Origin: a bacterium
Lineage (GTDB): Bacteria; Patescibacteriota; Patescibacteriia; Patescibacteriales; JAGXOH01
Direction: 5' to 3'
Assembly (NCBI GenBank): GCA_021106995.1
Contig: JAIOTG010000100.1
Span: forward strand, 1 to 8,659
DNA: 8,659 nt
Every line of letters starts with the position of its first letter. Position 1 is the first letter of the stretch. The notes under the pieces were generated by a model. That model did not search any database, was not told the DNA's origin, and saw only the letters and a list, made by a program, of their open reading frames with translations. Both the position numbers and the translations under genes were made by a program. Positions 5,984 to 8,659 of the stretch are shown in pieces.

Positions 5984-7408
5984 ATGAGCCGAGAAGATGT
6001 TGTAAAAAATATTGAGTCAGATTTTTTTCTTTTAAAACAGGATGGAGAAGAAATATCTTTTAATGTTTCTGATTATGAGCAAAAACTGGGTGGTGATTAT
6101 CCCTATTTGATTAAGATGATAAATTTTGAGATTCTTGGTAAGAAACCAGGCGTTGCTCCCCCTTCTATTAAAATAATGCGACAGATGGAGTTAATTGACT
6201 ATGAGCCCGCTAGTGACAGTGGTCATTTTCGATTTTATCCGAAAGGACAGCTTGTATATAGTTTAATGGAAGATTGGGCTAGTGAAATTGCTTTAAATCG
6301 TTTTGGTGCGATGCAAATTGATACTCCTATTCTTTATGATTGGAATCATAAAGCAATACGTAGTCAAGGTGAATCTTTCCATGAGAGGCATTATTCAATT
6401 AGTACTCCTGGAAATAAAGAAAAGGAATTTGTGCTTCGTTTCGCAGGAGATTTTGGTCTTTTCTGTATGGTGGGAGATGCAAACTTATCATATCGACACC
6501 TTCCTCTTCGAATTTATGAATTTTCTAGAAGTTATCGGTATGAAAAAAGCGGTGAATTGGTTGGTTTACGTCGTTTACGGGGATTTTCCATGCCCGATAT
6601 TCACAGTTTTTGTCCGAATATTGAGACAGCATGGGATGAGTATAAGGAACTGTACCGTAATTATGCCGATCTTGCTGATGTGATGAAGGTTGATTATGCA
6701 ATTGTTTTCCGTGTGGTTAAAAAATTTTATGAAGATTATAAGTCACAAATTGTGGAAATGCTCCGTTATAGTAAAAAACCAGGAATTGTTGAAGTTTTAT
6801 CTGATATGAAACATTATTGGGCGGTGAAACATGAATTTCAAGGACTTGATTCCGTTGGAGGAGCTTGTCAAACCTCTACTGTACAATTAGACGTGGAAGA
6901 TGCAGAGAAATATGGTATTACCTATACCACGCCAGACAATAACCAGGAAGGATGTACAATTTGTCATAGTTCAATCGGGGCTATTGAAAGATGGATTTAT
7001 TTAATCTTAGAGGCAAGTCAAAAAATGGAAGTTCCTCAATTGCCTTTGTGGTTGGCTCCTATTCAAGTAAGAATAATACCCGTATCCGAAAAACATGTTA
7101 ATCGAGCAGTTGAGATTGCCGGTATTCTTCGCAAGAAAAAGATTAGAGCTGAAGTAGATGATCGAAATGAAACTGTCGGCAAGAGAGTAAAACTCGCTAA
7201 TAATTTTTGGATACCATTTATTTTAGTGATCGGTGATAATGAAATCGGAAAAGATGAACTAACAGTAAAAGAGAGAGGGAGGCCTAAAAACCGAGTCGTA
7301 AAAATTAACAATTTTGTTCGCTTAATTCGTCAAAAAACAAAAGGTATGCCTTTTAGACAGAGCACTTTACCATTACTTGTTTCAAGACAACCTATTTTTT
7401 ATGGGTAA
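5984..7408 (+). CDS. thrS: Threonyl-tRNA synthetase, archaeal type, lacking an editing domain
   Basis: This 474-aa class II synthetase charges tRNA-Thr. After a short N-terminal region (1-60), MELIDYEPASDSGHFRFYPKG (68-88) opens the catalytic core as in archaeal ThrRS. Motif 2 is SYRYE (183-187, R185), followed by GELVGLRRLRGFSMPDIH (190-207) with zinc-ligand candidate H207. KHYW (276-279) and STVQLDVEDAEKYGI (298-312) also read like archaeal ThrRS. ICHSSIGAIERW (326-337) supplies H328 and the motif 3 arginine R336. The anticodon-binding domain (about 358-474) begins APIQVRIIPVSEKH. Neither the bacterial TGS/N2 domains nor the archaeal N-terminal deacylase-like editing domain is present; bacterial and euryarchaeal enzymes run to about 620-640 aa. 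Where a zinc Cys is expected, the core has LRFAGDFG (151-158) with D156. GGAGGTGA fixes the start. Codon use and base composition look less AT-extreme than in the flanking genes. Confidence 0.95.
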   Translation: MSREDVVKNIESDFFLLKQDGEEISFNVSDYEQKLGGDYPYLIKMINFEILGKKPGVAPPSIKIMRQMELIDYEPASDSGHFRFYPKGQLVYSLMEDWASEIALNRFGAMQIDTPILYDWNHKAIRSQGESFHERHYSISTPGNKEKEFVLRFAGDFGLFCMVGDANLSYRHLPLRIYEFSRSYRYEKSGELVGLRRLRGFSMPDIHSFCPNIETAWDEYKELYRNYADLADVMKVDYAIVFRVVKKFYEDYKSQIVEMLRYSKKPGIVEVLSDMKHYWAVKHEFQGLDSVGGACQTSTVQLDVEDAEKYGITYTTPDNNQEGCTICHSSIGAIERWIYLILEASQKMEVPQLPLWLAPIQVRIIPVSEKHVNRAVEIAGILRKKKIRAEVDDRNETVGKRVKLANNFWIPFILVIGDNEIGKDELTVKERGRPKNRVVKINNFVRLIRQKTKGMPFRQSTLPLLVSRQPIFYG

Positions 7409-7419
7409 GTATAAAGTTA

Positions 7420-7458
7420 TAAAGGAGTAAATCATCTTAACGATGATTTACTCCTTTA
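7420..7458 (+). terminator. 17-bp perfect hairpin after thrS (terminator or mRNA structure)
   Basis: Bases 7420-7436 and 7442-7458 are exact reverse complements around the 5-nt loop TTAAC. It starts 11 nt after the thrS stop. The following T-run is weak (TTT at the stem end, T5 at 7466-7470), so termination may be partial. It ends 12 nt before the next start codon, and its left arm holds the only AGGAG in that region. Confidence 0.6.
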
Positions 7459-7470
7459 ATCAAAATTTTT

Positions 7471-8214
7471 ATGAAAAATCAAGATAATAAATATAAAGAG
7501 ATAATCGATAGTTTTATTAAAAAATTTAAAAGCGATAACAATGTAAGCGCTATTTTAATATTTGGATCATATTATAAAAACAAAATGGATAAAAATTCAG
7601 ATATTGATATTTATATAATTTTAAAAGAATCTGATTTTCGTGAAAGAGGAAATATTTGGATTAAAGGAGTTGAAATTGAATATTTTTTAAATCCTGTAAA
7701 ACAAATTAAACATTATTTAAAAAAGGAGCAAAATAGTTCTCATGCTTCGACTGTTAATATCCTTTTAAATTCAAAGGTGGTTTATAATAATGATAATGAA
7801 GTTAAATATTTAATAGACAGGGCAAAAAATATTTTAGAAGTTGATCGGAAAATAAGTAAGGAGCAAATAAAAATGTACAAATATTCGTTAGATGATTTAA
7901 AAAGAAAACTTGAGAATGTTTATTTAAAAAAAGATGTTTTTACCTTCTATTTAATAGCTCATCAAATAATATTAAAATTATTGGATTTTTTTTGTAAGAT
8001 AGAATCAATATCAAAGGAAGAAAATAAGGAAATAGGTAGAAGGATAATTAAAAAAGATGTTGATTTTTATAATTTATTTATCGAAGTTAATGAAATACAA
8101 GAGTTTGAAAAAAAATATAAGGCATTAAATAAATTAATCATTTATATAGAAAAAAAGCTTGGTGGAAAAAAGACTAAGGAATGGAAGATTAGAACGAAAT
8201 GTTCGTATAAGTAA
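7471..8214 (+). CDS. MNT-type nucleotidyltransferase with C-terminal helical domain
   Basis: This 247-aa protein belongs by motif to the polymerase-beta-like nucleotidyltransferase superfamily (MNT/KNTase type). AILIFGSYYKNKMDKNSDID (27-46) gives G32-S33 followed by D44 and D46, the metal-binding GS...DxD signature. E68 or E70 in VEIEY (67-71) is the likely third carboxylate. Residues from about 125 onward form a Lys-rich helical bundle of about 100 residues, comparable to KNTase-like C-terminal or substrate-binding domains. It lacks the R-x4-6-H motif of HEPN toxins. Such enzymes transfer a nucleotide to a small molecule, an RNA end or a protein; the target here cannot be told. ATG 7471 has no Shine-Dalgarno and lies just after a strong hairpin. 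A methyltransferase gene with a strong Shine-Dalgarno follows 17 nt later, suggesting one operon. It is very AT-rich. Confidence 0.8.
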   Translation: MKNQDNKYKEIIDSFIKKFKSDNNVSAILIFGSYYKNKMDKNSDIDIYIILKESDFRERGNIWIKGVEIEYFLNPVKQIKHYLKKEQNSSHASTVNILLNSKVVYNNDNEVKYLIDRAKNILEVDRKISKEQIKMYKYSLDDLKRKLENVYLKKDVFTFYLIAHQIILKLLDFFCKIESISKEENKEIGRRIIKKDVDFYNLFIEVNEIQEFEKKYKALNKLIIYIEKKLGGKKTKEWKIRTKCSYK

Positions 8215-8217
8215 AAA

Positions 8218-8224
8218 GGGAGGG
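8218..8224 (+). promoter_or_regulatory. Strong Shine-Dalgarno of the methyltransferase gene
   Basis: GGGAGGG ends 7 nt before ATG 8232, inside the 17-nt gap after the nucleotidyltransferase stop. It fixes the methyltransferase start and supports translation from a shared transcript. Confidence 0.75.
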
Positions 8225-8231
8225 TTGATTA

Positions 8232-8659
8232 ATGCGCACTTTAACAAAAAAATATGTTTCTGACATATTCGGGGTGATGTATTATAATTATTATTTGAAT
8301 CGTCGTGAAATATATTATAATATTAGAAGAGAGGATGATTATATTGATTATGGTAATGAGATATCTCGTTATTTTCAAACTTATAATGATTGGTCAGAAG
8401 TGTCCAGGGATGTTTTACAGGATGTAGTTGGGAGAATATTGGATTTTGGAGCAGGCGCTGGTAGACACGCACTTTTTTTTCAGGAAAAGGGACATGAGGT
8501 GGTTGCTCTTGATAATTCTCGTTTTGCTATGAAGGTTATGAAAAAAATGGGCGTTAAGAAAATAGTTTTGGGAGATGTAAATTTTTTAGAAAAATTAAAT
8601 TTCTCCCAAGGATCTTTTGACACAATATTGATGATGTTTAATAATTTTGGTTTAGGAGG
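8232..8659 (+). CDS. Class I SAM-dependent methyltransferase (partial, 3' end outside window)
   Basis: The frame is open from ATG 8232 to the window edge (142 complete codons). After an N-terminal helical region rich in Tyr and Arg (1-65), the Rossmann SAM-binding core begins. Motif I is ILDFGAGAGRHA (69-80). Acidic motif II is VVALDNS (90-96) with D94, the expected ribose-binding residue. A strand ending in GD (114-115) comes next, and SFDTILMMFNNFGL (128-141) is the motif IV region. The wording GAGAGRHAL, the V-A-LDxS strand and the NNFG ending resemble a family of about 240-aa bacterial methyltransferases of unknown substrate whose motif IV reads like LLMNGIG. About 100 residues are probably missing. 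It lies 17 nt behind the nucleotidyltransferase and is likely co-transcribed. The methyl acceptor is unknown. Confidence 0.88.
   Translation, partial: MRTLTKKYVSDIFGVMYYNYYLNRREIYYNIRREDDYIDYGNEISRYFQTYNDWSEVSRDVLQDVVGRILDFGAGAGRHALFFQEKGHEVVALDNSRFAMKVMKKMGVKKIVLGDVNFLEKLNFSQGSFDTILMMFNNFGLG

Noticed and set aside
6303..6683. 126-codon plus-strand open frame inside thrS
   Set aside because: It overlaps the ThrRS catalytic core in another frame, has no Shine-Dalgarno and no recognisable motif.
7063..7311. 82-codon minus-strand open frame inside thrS
   Set aside because: It is antisense to the anticodon-binding domain, with Ser/Phe/Leu-rich composition typical of a shadow frame.
7471..8214. 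HEPN/MNT toxin-antitoxin pair
   Set aside because: The MNT half is plausible, but the C-terminal helices lack R-x4-6-H and the adjacent gene is a methyltransferase, not a HEPN protein.
231..8659. Recoded TGA (as in Gracilibacteria and Absconditabacteria)
   Set aside because: No gene here contains an in-frame TGA. Glycine uses GGN and Trp uses TGG throughout, and all stops are TAA or TAG. The standard bacterial code explains every gene.

Overview
The window is a very AT-rich, gene-dense bacterial segment. The small compact genes, short spacers, standard stop codons (TAA/TAG, with no in-frame TGA in any gene) and some family-level features suggest a Candidate Phyla Radiation (Patescibacteria)-like genome. 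Those features are a multi-membrane-pass histidine kinase with the H-box AHQLRSPL and a threonyl-tRNA synthetase of archaeal type. The lineage is an inference from sequence style; there is no rRNA or marker set here to prove it.

Layout from left to right. (1) The end of an unidentified gene, a 22-bp perfect terminator hairpin, then an extended -10 promoter inside a tandem repeat. (2) A 288-aa protein with weak but ordered hallmarks of a trans-prenyl diphosphate synthase (GKK, DDFFD followed by TRG, and a second Asp region). (3) A membrane sensor histidine kinase with no response regulator in view, ending in a terminator shared with a convergent small alpha/beta-hydrolase-like gene that starts at TTG. 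(4) A PLP-dependent cysteine synthase (CysK/CysM type) convergent with tyrS, only 5 nt apart. (5) A divergent tyrS/thrS control region with two opposed promoters and two perfect 9-bp inverted repeats between or overlapping them. (6) thrS, encoding an archaeal-type threonyl-tRNA synthetase with no editing domain. (7) A 17-bp perfect hairpin, then an MNT-type nucleotidyltransferase and the first 142 codons of a class I SAM methyltransferase, probably one operon running off the right edge.

Most genes look like independent short transcription units. tyrS and thrS supply two charged tRNAs and share a regulatory region. Cysteine synthase is a single-step amino-acid function. The nucleotidyltransferase plus methyltransferase pair looks like a small accessory modification cassette with unknown target. 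No CRISPR, tRNA, rRNA, transposon, phage gene or recognisable defence system was seen. The items most worth a second look are the divergent prenyl-synthase-like protein, the archaeal-type ThrRS with an Asp where a zinc-binding Cys is expected, and the two-gene cassette at the right edge. No stretch longer than 300 bases lacks a gene.
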